DNA of 14,368 bases, taken from CAG-877 sp963660495 (GTDB lineage: Bacteria; Bacillota_I; Bacilli_A; RF39; UBA660). A program made the position numbers and the translations under genes. The stretch is taken from the NCBI GenBank assembly GCA_963660495.1, contig CAVKYO010000066.1, positions 1-14,368 of the forward strand, read 5' to 3'. The notes under the pieces were generated by a model that worked only from the letters and a program-made list of their open reading frames with translations, had not been told where the DNA came from and did not search any database. Below, piece by piece: positions 7,600-14,368 of this stretch. Positions within the stretch are counted from its first letter, which is position 1. Each line of letters starts with the position of its first letter.

Positions 7600-8508
7600 C
7601 TATATTTTTTCATCATCATCTTTAATTGCTCTAGGAAAGCTATTATAATACACTTCCTTAAGTCTATCTGTTGTTACATGAGTATAAATCTGTGTCGCAC
7701 TGATACTCTCATGTCCAAGAAGCTTTTGAACCGTCAACAAGTCACACCCTTCATTAAGTAAATGTGTCGCAAAACTATGTCTTAACACATGCGGAGAAAT
7801 AGATTTATTTAAACTAGTTTCTTTAATTATCTGATCAAGTACATATCTTATTCCCCTTTCAGTAATGCAAGAACCAGTATTATTTAAAAACAAATATGGA
7901 CTATTCTTAACATTAAGTCTTAAATAACCATCATCAAGATAAAGTTTTAGTATTTCATCACAATAGTCACCATAAGTAACTCTTCTTTCTTTATTACCTT
8001 TACCCAAAATAAGTATTGTCCTACTACCCAAATCAATATCAGAAACTTTTATAGATACAAGTTCTCCAACTCTGACTCCCGTTCCATAAAGCATTTCTAA
8101 AATAAGTCGATTTCTTTGTCCTAAAGGAGTCCTTAAATCAGGAACTTTAAATAATTCTTCTAATTCATTGTACTCAAAATATCTAGGTAACTTCTTTTCT
8201 TTTTTTAATCCAGATACCAATGAAAAAACATTATTTTTAATAACGCCTTCATTAGCCAAAAATTTATAAAATCCTCGTAAAGCACTAAGTTTCCTATCAA
8301 TAGAAGAATTATTTTCACCTTTTTCATCTTTTAAATACATTAAGTAAAATCTCAAATCACTATACTGAAGACTTTTAAAATTAATATTCTCACTATTTAA
8401 ATAATCTAAAAATTGTACTATATCACTACAATAATTTTCTACTGTATAAAGTGAATAATTTTTTTGATATTGTAAATAGTCTCTATACTCTTCTAATTCT
8501 TTAATCAT
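7600..8508 (-). CDS. xerC: Tyrosine recombinase XerC (chromosome dimer resolution)
   Basis: The 302-residue protein has the two-domain Xer layout. An N-terminal SAM-like core-binding domain (about 1-100, with the family pattern STVENY-like YTVENYCSDI) precedes a C-terminal catalytic domain. All catalytic residues are present: R146 (GTGVRVGEL), K170 (GKGNKER), H240 and R243 (HVLRHSFATHLL), H266 (LLGHESISATQIYTHV) and the nucleophile Y275. It would act with a XerD partner at dif to resolve chromosome dimers. XerC and XerD are hard to tell apart by eye; XerC is chosen because B. subtilis xerC (codV) lies in the same topA neighbourhood. The ATG overlaps the preceding stop as ATGA, and its GGTGAAG site is encoded in the last codons of orf320, so the two are translationally coupled. 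Confidence 0.9.
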   Translation of the reverse strand: MIKELEEYRDYLQYQKNYSLYTVENYCSDIVQFLDYLNSENINFKSLQYSDLRFYLMYLKDEKGENNSSIDRKLSALRGFYKFLANEGVIKNNVFSLVSGLKKEKKLPRYFEYNELEELFKVPDLRTPLGQRNRLILEMLYGTGVRVGELVSIKVSDIDLGSRTILILGKGNKERRVTYGDYCDEILKLYLDDGYLRLNVKNSPYLFLNNTGSCITERGIRYVLDQIIKETSLNKSISPHVLRHSFATHLLNEGCDLLTVQKLLGHESISATQIYTHVTTDRLKEVYYNSFPRAIKDDDEKI

Positions 8509-9467
8509 TTTTTCTTCACCAAGCTATCATTAATAGTATCAGATGAAAAACCAACAGACTCTGCAGTCTCACCAGTTCCAAAAAAACCAATGCGTTGTAA
8601 GTCATCAAAGTTACCAGGTCTATAAACATCATCAGCACTATGTTCACTCCATACACGATCCCAATCTATATTACCTTCACTATCACGTGTGTCATAAATA
8701 TTAGAAACAACATCAGTAACTAAAGGCTCTTTACTCATTTTTTCTTTTTCACTAATTGTTTTCAACACATCAGTTCTAAGTGCCTTTGTCTTTGAAGCTT
8801 TAAATCCTGATAAAGATTTTTTTTCTTTTTCTAAACGTAAATGTTCTTGTTCCCAAATAATAAGTTTACGCAAATTACTATATTTTAAACATCCAGAATA
8901 AATAGCTTCAAAATTTCTTTTATCATCTTTATCCTTCCGACTTTCACAACTTTTCGCATATCCAGAAATACCTTGTATCAATTTAGGGGATAAACTTAAT
9001 GATAAAAGTTTACTACTTAACTTTTTATCTCTTATATAACCTGTTATTCTTTTTACAAAATCCAATAATTCGCTACTTCTAGCCAGCCAAATTTCATTAT
9101 CTAAATAACCTTTTTTCTTTTTACTTTTCACTTCTAAAGCACATTTTCTCAATAATGGACTATTATAAACAATTGTATCTTCTTTTAATCCATCGTAAAC
9201 ATGTGTCATTAAAATATGTTCTCTACTAACAGTACCGGATTCTCCTAACACTCCAAAACTAGAAGCAAATTCTGCTTCATTTTCAAATCCAGTTGTAATA
9301 AAATCAATATCCTCAAGTGCAAACTCTGCCTTACCATCTAGATACAATGGTGTAACATTAATAGCATCTTCTCTTCCAAAAATATCAAGTTGTCCAAAAC
9401 ATGAAGTCCCATTATGATAACACTCTAACACATCATTAAACGTTCCATACCATAACCGATATCCCAT
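8505..9467 (-). CDS. Unrecognised 320-residue protein, coupled to xerC
   Basis: I recognise no family. The protein is soluble by eye, without signal peptide or membrane segment. It has three regions: an acidic N-terminal part (1-100; starts MGYRLWYGTF and is rich in Gly, Asp, Glu and aromatics), a Lys/Leu/Ser-rich middle (110-245) likely helical (for example IIWEQEHLRLEKEKK, 203-217), and an acidic, low-hydrophobicity tail (250-320, including NIDWDRVWSEH). Five cysteines (C16, C23, C109, C174, C193) form no obvious zinc motif. The start is well supported: AGGGAGG at 9473-9479, 5 bases before the ATG. It sits where trmFO lies in Bacillus but shows no FAD-binding GxGxxG start, so it is not trmFO. 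It shares a transcript with xerC (ATGA overlap) and has a candidate promoter of its own. Confidence 0.8.
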   Translation of the reverse strand: MGYRLWYGTFNDVLECYHNGTSCFGQLDIFGREDAINVTPLYLDGKAEFALEDIDFITTGFENEAEFASSFGVLGESGTVSREHILMTHVYDGLKEDTIVYNSPLLRKCALEVKSKKKKGYLDNEIWLARSSELLDFVKRITGYIRDKKLSSKLLSLSLSPKLIQGISGYAKSCESRKDKDDKRNFEAIYSGCLKYSNLRKLIIWEQEHLRLEKEKKSLSGFKASKTKALRTDVLKTISEKEKMSKEPLVTDVVSNIYDTRDSEGNIDWDRVWSEHSADDVYRPGNFDDLQRIGFFGTGETAESVGFSSDTINDSLVKKK

Positions 9468-9484
9468 AAAAACCTCCCTAAAGC

Positions 9485-9505
9485 ATACTCTTCTAAAAGA
9501 AGTAT
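9485..9505 (-). repeat. Imperfect inverted repeat over -10/start of orf320
   Basis: On the minus strand CTTCT-TTT-AGAAG forms a 5-bp stem with a 3-base loop, extended by ATA/TAT after a 2-base bulge. It overlaps the TATACT box and the predicted transcript start, a position typical of an operator or a 5' end hairpin. No regulator can be named. Confidence 0.4.
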
Positions 9506-9529
9506 ATCAAATAATAAAAAAAAAGTCAC
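9501..9529 (-). promoter_or_regulatory. Candidate promoter of orf320-xerC
   Basis: TATACT (-10, 9501-9506) lies 17 bases after GTGACT (-35, 9524-9529; four of six consensus positions). The predicted start is near 9494, giving a 27-base leader ending in a strong AGGGAGG site. The -35 box lies mostly inside the descending arm of the topA terminator. The hairpin-forming element at 9485-9505 overlaps the -10 box and start point. Confidence 0.5.
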
Positions 9530-9543
9530 TCTTCATGAGTAAC
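9516..9543 (-). terminator. Intrinsic terminator of topA
   Basis: The minus strand reads GTTACTC-ATGAA-GAGTGAC: a 7-bp stem (one G-U pair) with a 5-base loop at 9525-9543, followed at once by nine T at 9516-9524. The stem begins on the base directly after the topA TAA stop. Confidence 0.9.
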
Positions 9544-11571
9544 TTAATTATTTTTGTAACTACATTCACTACATTTAACAGTACCATTCTTTTCAACTAA
9601 CAGCTTACCACATTCTGGACAAACCTCTCCTGTAGGCTTATCCCAACAAGCAGTCTTACATTTAGGATAATTACTACATCCATAAAAGATTTTCCCTTTA
9701 CGTGTTTTCTTTTCTACTATTTTTCCATCTTTACAGAAAGGACAATCCATAATTTCAACTACTTCTTTTTCTTCCTTTTTTACATATTTACATTCTGGAT
9801 AATTACTACAAGCAACAAATTCTCCATAACGTCCTTTTCTCTTAACTAATGAACTTCCACATTCTGGACAAACTTCACCAGTTTCTTCTGGAGCTTTCTT
9901 TTCCATATCAGAAAAAGCATCCTTTACTCTAGGTTCAAATAAATCATAAAACTTCTTTAATACTTCATTCCAAACTAAACTACCTTCAGCTATATCATCA
10001 AGTTCTTCTTCCATATCTCTAGTATATTCAACATTAATTAAATCACTAAAGAACTCTTGTAATTTATCAGTAGTCTCAATTCCAATTTCTGTAGGTTTAA
10101 ACTTCTTATCTTCCATTTCCACATAATTACGCTCTTTAATAGTATCAATTGTTTTAGCATAAGTAGAAGGTCTACCTATTCCTAAATCTTCCATTTCTTT
10201 AATCAATTTAGCTTCAGTATATCTAGCTGGCGGCTTAGTAAAATGTTGTTCAGAAGAAACATCAGTACTAATACATTTCTCTTCTTTACCTAATTCTGGT
10301 AATATCTTATCCTCACTAGATTCATAATCCTTATAAACCTTTAAGTAACCATCAAATATCAATATTTGACCAGAGGTCTTAAATTTATAATCATTATTAT
10401 CAAATACAATAGTAGTTTGATTAACTTTAGCATCACTCATTAAAGATGCCAAAGTTCTTTTATATATCAAACTATATAATTTGAACTCATCACTACTCAA
10501 ATATTGTTTAACTTTCACAGGTTCTCTTAAAATACTAGTTGGTCTAATAGCTTCATGTGCATCTTGCACATTTTCTGTTTTATTAGACTTCTTTATATAT
10601 CCAATATATTCTTTTCCATAATTATCTTCTATATATTTCATGCCCGGCTTAGTAAATTCATCAGACAAACGAATTGAATCAGTTCTCATATAAGAAATAA
10701 GACCAACAGTTTCACTTCCTAAATCAATTCCTTCGTATAACTTTTGAGCAATACTCATTGTCTTTTTAGCCGGAAATCCTAATTTAGTAGAAGCTTCTTG
10801 TTGTAAAGTTGAAGTAATAAAAGGAGCCTTACTCTTTCTAGATTTTTCTTTCTTTTCAATTGACTCAACTGTATAAGTATCACCAAGTTCACCAAGTACT
10901 TTATCTGCTTCATCTTTAGTTTTTAACTCAATATCATCATTTTTATATTTAAATAAATCAGCTTCATAATCCTTAAATTTAGCTGTAATTGTCCAATACT
11001 CTTCTGGTACAAACGCTTCTATTTCTCTTTCTCTATCAACGATTAATTTTAAAGCAACACTTTGTACTCTACCAGCACTTTTAGCACCTATTTTACTTTG
11101 TAATAATTTAGAAAGTCTAAATCCAATAATACGATCAAGTATTCTTCTTGTCTCTTGACTCTTAACTAAATCCTCATTAATAACAGTAGGATTTTTAATT
11201 GCTTCAACTACTTTATCATGAGTAATTTCATTAAATAAAACTCTTTTATAGTTCTTATCTTTAATACCAAGAGCATCTTTTAAATGCCAAGCGATAGCTT
11301 CTCCTTCACGATCTGGATCGCTTGCTAGAAATACCATATCTGCATCTTTTACATCTTTTTTTAGCTCTTTAATAACACTACTTTTACCCTTAATAGGTAC
11401 ATAACTAGGTTTAAATCCATCATCAACATCAACTCCAAGTCCATACTTACCAGATGTTGCTAAATCACGAATATGTCCTTTAGATGAAACAACTTTATAA
11501 TCTCCACCTAAATACTTTTCAATTGTCTTACTTTTACTAGGACTTTCCACTATAACTAAATTTTTAGGCAT
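9544..11571 (-). CDS. topA: DNA topoisomerase I (type IA)
   Basis: This 675-residue enzyme relaxes negative supercoils. The TOPRIM domain starts with LVIVESPSKSKTIEKYLG (5-22) and has the metal-binding DPDREGEAI (85-93). The active-site tyrosine is Y294 in GLISYMRTDS, and other type IA motifs include SAGRVQSVAL (165-174), DAHEAIRPT (337-345) and GIGRPSTYA (464-472). The C-terminus carries three four-Cys zinc ribbons: C568/571/588/594, C610/613/632/638 and C651/654/667/670. Length is normal for Bacilli. The ATG is preceded by AAGGGAG (11579-11585), 7 bases away, and by a near-consensus promoter. A terminator directly follows the stop, so topA is probably a single-gene transcript. Confidence 0.98.
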   Translation of the reverse strand: MPKNLVIVESPSKSKTIEKYLGGDYKVVSSKGHIRDLATSGKYGLGVDVDDGFKPSYVPIKGKSSVIKELKKDVKDADMVFLASDPDREGEAIAWHLKDALGIKDKNYKRVLFNEITHDKVVEAIKNPTVINEDLVKSQETRRILDRIIGFRLSKLLQSKIGAKSAGRVQSVALKLIVDREREIEAFVPEEYWTITAKFKDYEADLFKYKNDDIELKTKDEADKVLGELGDTYTVESIEKKEKSRKSKAPFITSTLQQEASTKLGFPAKKTMSIAQKLYEGIDLGSETVGLISYMRTDSIRLSDEFTKPGMKYIEDNYGKEYIGYIKKSNKTENVQDAHEAIRPTSILREPVKVKQYLSSDEFKLYSLIYKRTLASLMSDAKVNQTTIVFDNNDYKFKTSGQILIFDGYLKVYKDYESSEDKILPELGKEEKCISTDVSSEQHFTKPPARYTEAKLIKEMEDLGIGRPSTYAKTIDTIKERNYVEMEDKKFKPTEIGIETTDKLQEFFSDLINVEYTRDMEEELDDIAEGSLVWNEVLKKFYDLFEPRVKDAFSDMEKKAPEETGEVCPECGSSLVKRKGRYGEFVACSNYPECKYVKKEEKEVVEIMDCPFCKDGKIVEKKTRKGKIFYGCSNYPKCKTACWDKPTGEVCPECGKLLVEKNGTVKCSECSYKNN

Positions 11572-11590
11572 AAAACCACTCCCTTATTAA

Positions 11591-11619
11591 CTTATAACGA
11601 TTAAACAATAATTTGTCAA
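11591..11619 (-). promoter_or_regulatory. topA promoter (sigma-A type)
   Basis: A perfect -35 TTGACA (11614-11619) and -10 TATAAG (11591-11596) are separated by exactly 17 bases. The predicted start near 11584 leaves a leader of about 13 bases that begins within the Shine-Dalgarno AAGGGAG. A second TATAAT at 11634-11639, with a poor -35, could be an upstream start giving a longer leader. Confidence 0.85.
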
Positions 11620-11668
11620 TCACTTCTATATTTATTATACGAATAATTTTAAAGATATTCTAAAAAAA

Positions 11669-12292
11669 TTATAAATTATGTTCTTTTACATAATCTGCCA
11701 CTGGTCCATAACTTCTTCTATGTTCGTTTAATATTCCATATTCTGCAATTGCTTCTAGGTGTTTTTTTGTAGGATATCCTTTATTATGTTTAAAATCATA
11801 CATTGGATATTTTAAGTCTAATTCATATAACATTCTATCTCTAGTAACTTTCGCAATAACAGAAGCAGCACTAATTGTAATACTTTTTAAATCACCCTTA
11901 ATAATAGAAGTAGTTGGAATATCTAACTCTAATGGCATAGCATCTATCAATATATGTTCAATTTTAATTTGCTTATTACACTCATCAATTGCCTTTTTCA
12001 TCGCAAGTTTTGTAGCTTCGTATATATTAACTTCATCTATTTTTTTCTCATCAATTATTCCAATACCAATACCAAGTGCTTGTCTTTTTATCTCTTCAAA
12101 AAATAAATCACGTTTCTTTTCAGATAACTTTTTAGAGTCAGTTAATCCGTCCAAATTAAACTTCTCAGGCAAAACAACACAAGAAGCAACAACAGGTCCA
12201 ACTAATGGTCCTCTTCCTACTTCATCCACTCCCGCTATAAACTTAATACCCTTTTCTCTTAATTCTCTTTCATACATATAATTATCATTCAT
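11669..12292 (-). CDS. rnhB: Ribonuclease HII
   Basis: With the start chosen here the protein is 207 residues. RNase HII cuts RNA in RNA-DNA hybrids and removes single ribonucleotides from DNA. Near the N-terminus is IAGVDEVGRGPLVGPVV, with the acidic pair D23 and E24. Next come LTDSKKLS, LIDAMPL (third acidic residue D117), KGDLKSITISAASVIAKVTRD (fourth acidic residue D152) and the C-terminal EHRRSYGPV. The frame is open to an ATG at 12319 (216 residues), but that ATG has no Shine-Dalgarno and overlaps a candidate -10 element. The ATG at 12292 has GGTGA (12298-12302) five bases upstream. The rbgA terminator lies just upstream, so a separate promoter is expected. The function is sure; the start is less so. 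Confidence 0.93.
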   Translation of the reverse strand: MNDNYMYERELREKGIKFIAGVDEVGRGPLVGPVVASCVVLPEKFNLDGLTDSKKLSEKKRDLFFEEIKRQALGIGIGIIDEKKIDEVNIYEATKLAMKKAIDECNKQIKIEHILIDAMPLELDIPTTSIIKGDLKSITISAASVIAKVTRDRMLYELDLKYPMYDFKHNKGYPTKKHLEAIAEYGILNEHRRSYGPVADYVKEHNL

Positions 12293-12309
12293 ATACTTCA
12301 CCAAGAAAT

Positions 12310-12318
12310 ATTTTAACA
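12310..12318 (-). promoter_or_regulatory. Candidate extended -10 promoter of rnhB
   Basis: The minus strand reads TG-T-TAAAAT, an extended -10 (TGn plus a five-of-six TATAAT match), with no clear -35, as is acceptable for extended -10 promoters. The predicted start near 12303 gives an 11-base leader that contains GGTGA for the ATG at 12292. It sits directly after the rbgA terminator. Confidence 0.45.
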
Positions 12319-12340
12319 TACTAATATTTCAAGAAGAAAG

Positions 12341-12362
12341 AAAAAAAGTAGTTTTTCTACTT
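12341..12362 (-). terminator. Intrinsic terminator overlapping the rbgA stop
   Basis: AAGTAG-AAAAA-CTACTT forms a perfect 6-bp stem with a 5-base loop, followed by T-rich sequence. The ascending arm contains the rbgA TAG stop. The stem can extend by a G-U pair and A-T pairs using part of the T run. It separates rbgA from rnhB. Confidence 0.78.
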
Positions 12363-13283
12363 CTTTACATCTAGCCTATCAAAAGTAATATTACCAAAGT
12401 ATCCATTTTTTAAATCTCTAATAATAATATTAGATACCTTATCATAATCAGCAACACCACCTCTAGATAAAGCTCCTCTTTTTTTAGCTATCATATCATA
12501 TGACTCTATTAAATCTTCATCTAATTCTACTATTCCATATCTATCTTCTAATCTATCTGGATATAATTCATAAAGTTTTTTCAAAATAAATGCCGCAATT
12601 GCATCTGGATTTAGTATTTCTTCTTTTATAGAAGATAAACATGCAAGTACATGAGCCGCCTCTTGATCTTCCATCTTAGGCCATAAAATACCTGGCGAAT
12701 CTAATAATTCAACATCTTTATTAATTCTAATCCAACTAAGACTTTTAGTAAATCCTGGAGTATTACCAACTCCTGCCGATTTCTTGCCAACTAACCTATT
12801 TATTAAAGTACTTTTACCAGCATTAGGAACACCAACTATTAAAGCACGAGCCGTCCTAGGTTTCATTCCTTTGCTCTCACGTTTCTTATTTTCTATATCC
12901 ATGATTTCTTTTGTATAGTCAAGAATCTTCTTAACATTTAAACCGCTCATTAAATCAACTGGCACAACTTTATATCCCATATTTTCATAATATTTAATAA
13001 TTTTATCAGTTTCAACTTTATCACACAAATCGTACTTAGTCATAACTAATATTCTGGGTTTATCTTTAATTATGTCATCTATATCAACTATTTTAGATGA
13101 TAATGGCATTCTAGCATCAACAACCTCATAAACAACATCTATTAAATTAAGTTTCTCTATAATTTCACGTTTAGTCTTAGCCATATGACCTGGATACCAG
13201 TTGATACTCGTAGATGGTAAGCTTTTTGTATTTTCATCCATTTTTTTGTTTTTTCTCATTTCTCTTTTTTGATACATATCCAT
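12357..13283 (-). CDS. rbgA: Ribosome biogenesis GTPase RbgA (YlqF)
   Basis: This 308-residue circularly permuted GTPase acts late in 50S subunit assembly. Motif order is G4-G1-G2-G3: MTKYD (81-85; the usual N of NKxD is T), GVPNAGKST (151-159), a TPGFT switch (175-179) and DSPG (195-198). The WYPGHMAK motif (29-36) precedes G4, and the C-terminal RNA-binding ANTAR-like part runs from about 215 to 300. B. subtilis RbgA begins almost at WFPGHMAK; here a Lys/Arg-rich extension of about 26 residues precedes it. The first ATG is preferred because GGAAGTGA lies upstream; later ATGs (codons 9 and 15) lack good sites. The start overlaps the RhuM gene stop as TAATG. A terminator follows the gene. Confidence 0.95.
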   Translation of the reverse strand: MDMYQKREMRKNKKMDENTKSLPSTSINWYPGHMAKTKREIIEKLNLIDVVYEVVDARMPLSSKIVDIDDIIKDKPRILVMTKYDLCDKVETDKIIKYYENMGYKVVPVDLMSGLNVKKILDYTKEIMDIENKKRESKGMKPRTARALIVGVPNAGKSTLINRLVGKKSAGVGNTPGFTKSLSWIRINKDVELLDSPGILWPKMEDQEAAHVLACLSSIKEEILNPDAIAAFILKKLYELYPDRLEDRYGIVELDEDLIESYDMIAKKRGALSRGGVADYDKVSNIIIRDLKNGYFGNITFDRLDVKK

Positions 13284-14305
13284 TATTTATCACTTCCATT
13301 CTCTATCATTCTTGTTTCATTTAAAAAATTATCAAAGTCTGATTTGTATAATTTATCTTGTTTAACTTTAAATTTATCATACTCTTTATAAGCTAGTTTT
13401 TTTGCAACACTAGCCGATATTTCCCCTGCATTGTGTAATATTTCTTTACCATTAAATTGCAAAAATGCATTCAATTTTTCTACCCAATCTTTCATAGTCA
13501 TTGCATTATGATTTTCTGCTTGTAATTCTGCATAGTCTAAATACATTGTTACTATTCTATTCAAATCTTTTAATTCCTCTTCATTTAAATAGTTTTTTGC
13601 AATGTCCACATCATATTTATAGATTGGTCCATCGGGAGAATTTTTCCAATTAGTTAGTCCCATATTTTCTTTTTCTGAATCAACCCTGTTATATATTATT
13701 TCAGCTGCAGTATTACCAGTTATTGCATAGTGTAATTTATTTTGAACTGTTTTAAAAAATTCTTTTGTTATTTCCGAATCTTTATCATAATCAACACTAC
13801 AAGAAGAATATATATCGGTTATTTTCTGATAAAATCTTCTCTCACTTGAACGAATGTTTCTGATTCTTTCGAGTGTTTCTTCAAAATAATCCTCACCAAA
13901 TATGTAATTAGGATTTTTTAATCTTTCATCATCCATAACTACACCTTTTATCATATATTCTTTTAATATTTTAGTAGCCCAAATTCTAAAGTTTGTTGCT
14001 TTTTTTGAATTTACTCTATATCCAACTGCAATAATCATATCAAGGTTATATATCTTTACAGGTTTTTTAGAATTATCAATGTCGGTTTTTCCGACGGTGT
14101 TATTTTCATCAAGTTCACCAGTATTTAATATATTATTAATATGTTCTGTTATTGTGCTTCTTCCTACGCCAAACAATTCTGCAATCAAATTTTGAGTAAG
14201 CCATATATCGTTATTTATTAACATTACACTAACCTTAACGTCATTGTTCGAATCCCTATATATTAAAAAATCATGATTAGTTATTTGTAAGTTTTTATTG
14301 TCCAT
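13283..14305 (-). CDS. RhuM family (virulence RhuM) accessory protein
   Basis: This 340-residue protein matches the Virulence_RhuM family (PF13310). The N-terminal part is a DNA-binding-like segment, LTQNLIAELFGVGRSTITEHINNIL (36-60), followed by KPVKIYNLDMIIAVGYRVNSKKATNFRIWATKILKEYM (81-118), a KilA-N/ANT-like block common in phage and mobile genes. The C-terminal part holds the rest of the family pattern, including RRFYQKITDIY (156-166) and TAAEIIYNR (199-207). It looks complete, not broken. The biochemical role of RhuM proteins is not established. The name comes from a Salmonella pathogenicity island gene, and family members are frequent in islands near phage or restriction genes. The start has AGAGGAGA (14313-14320), 7 bases before the ATG; TATTAT at 14322-14327 is a weak possible -10. 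It overlaps rbgA by one base. Confidence 0.88.
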   Translation of the reverse strand: MDNKNLQITNHDFLIYRDSNNDVKVSVMLINNDIWLTQNLIAELFGVGRSTITEHINNILNTGELDENNTVGKTDIDNSKKPVKIYNLDMIIAVGYRVNSKKATNFRIWATKILKEYMIKGVVMDDERLKNPNYIFGEDYFEETLERIRNIRSSERRFYQKITDIYSSCSVDYDKDSEITKEFFKTVQNKLHYAITGNTAAEIIYNRVDSEKENMGLTNWKNSPDGPIYKYDVDIAKNYLNEEELKDLNRIVTMYLDYAELQAENHNAMTMKDWVEKLNAFLQFNGKEILHNAGEISASVAKKLAYKEYDKFKVKQDKLYKSDFDNFLNETRMIENGSDK

Positions 14306-14368
14306 ATGTTATTCTCCTCTCATAATAAAGTCAAGTATTTCCTATACAAAACTTTATAAATTTTTTCT

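Noticed and set aside
11641..11660. GAATA...TATTC inverted repeat after rnhB as a terminator
   Set aside because: Only five A/T-rich pairs, a large loop and no T tract after it; the T run next to the rnhB stop precedes rather than follows the stem.
1..14368. CRISPR arrays, tRNA/rRNA genes, insertion sequences, code-4 usage
   Set aside because: No spaced repeat array, cloverleaf or rRNA sequence was seen by eye, and no transposase. TGG encodes Trp and TGA ends several genes, so the standard code holds.

Overview
The window looks like chromosomal core DNA from a very AT-rich, low-GC Gram-positive bacterium. GC is roughly under 30% by eye, not computed. Three features point to the Bacilli: a one-piece SecDF, a ComN-type regulator beside secDF, and an rbgA-rnhB-topA-xerC series. 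The AT richness and sparse gene content suggest an uncultured gut or Mollicutes-neighbouring Bacilli lineage; this is inference. The standard code is used: tryptophan is TGG, and TGA is a true stop in dtd, relA, comN, secDF's upstream neighbour and orf320. There is therefore no Mycoplasma-style reassignment.

All twelve genes lie on the minus strand, so transcription runs from high to low coordinates. In that order: (1) a RhuM-family accessory gene (13283-14305) overlaps by one base the ribosome-assembly GTPase gene rbgA (12357-13283), which ends in an intrinsic terminator; (2) rnhB (RNase HII) has its own candidate extended -10 promoter, which also suggests a start at 12292; (3) topA (topoisomerase I) has a near-consensus promoter and a strong terminator (9516-9543); (4) an unrecognised 320-residue gene (8505-9467) is coupled by an ATGA overlap to the tyrosine recombinase gene xerC (7600-8508); (5) a tight operon holds comN, secDF, relA, dtd, an AI-2E-family membrane protein and, loosely attached at the end, a small M3-like metallopeptidase (84-1241).

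The layout resembles two gene neighbourhoods that are separate in Bacillus subtilis, rbgA-rnhB-topA-xerC and comN-secDF-relA-dtd. Here they are joined at about 7.5-7.6 kb, with several usual members (dprA, trmFO, recJ, apt) absent. The genes cover ribosome assembly, RNA primer and hybrid removal, supercoiling, chromosome dimer resolution, protein export, stringent response and D-aminoacyl-tRNA proofreading.

I see no CRISPR array, tRNA, rRNA, insertion sequence or prophage block. The least ordinary items are the orphan gene fixed upstream of xerC, the RhuM gene overlapping rbgA with an N-terminal extension on RbgA, the compact M3-like peptidase, and several tightly packed control sites (terminator/promoter overlap, very short leaders, a Shine-Dalgarno fused to the relA start codon). 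None amounts to a clear new multi-gene system.
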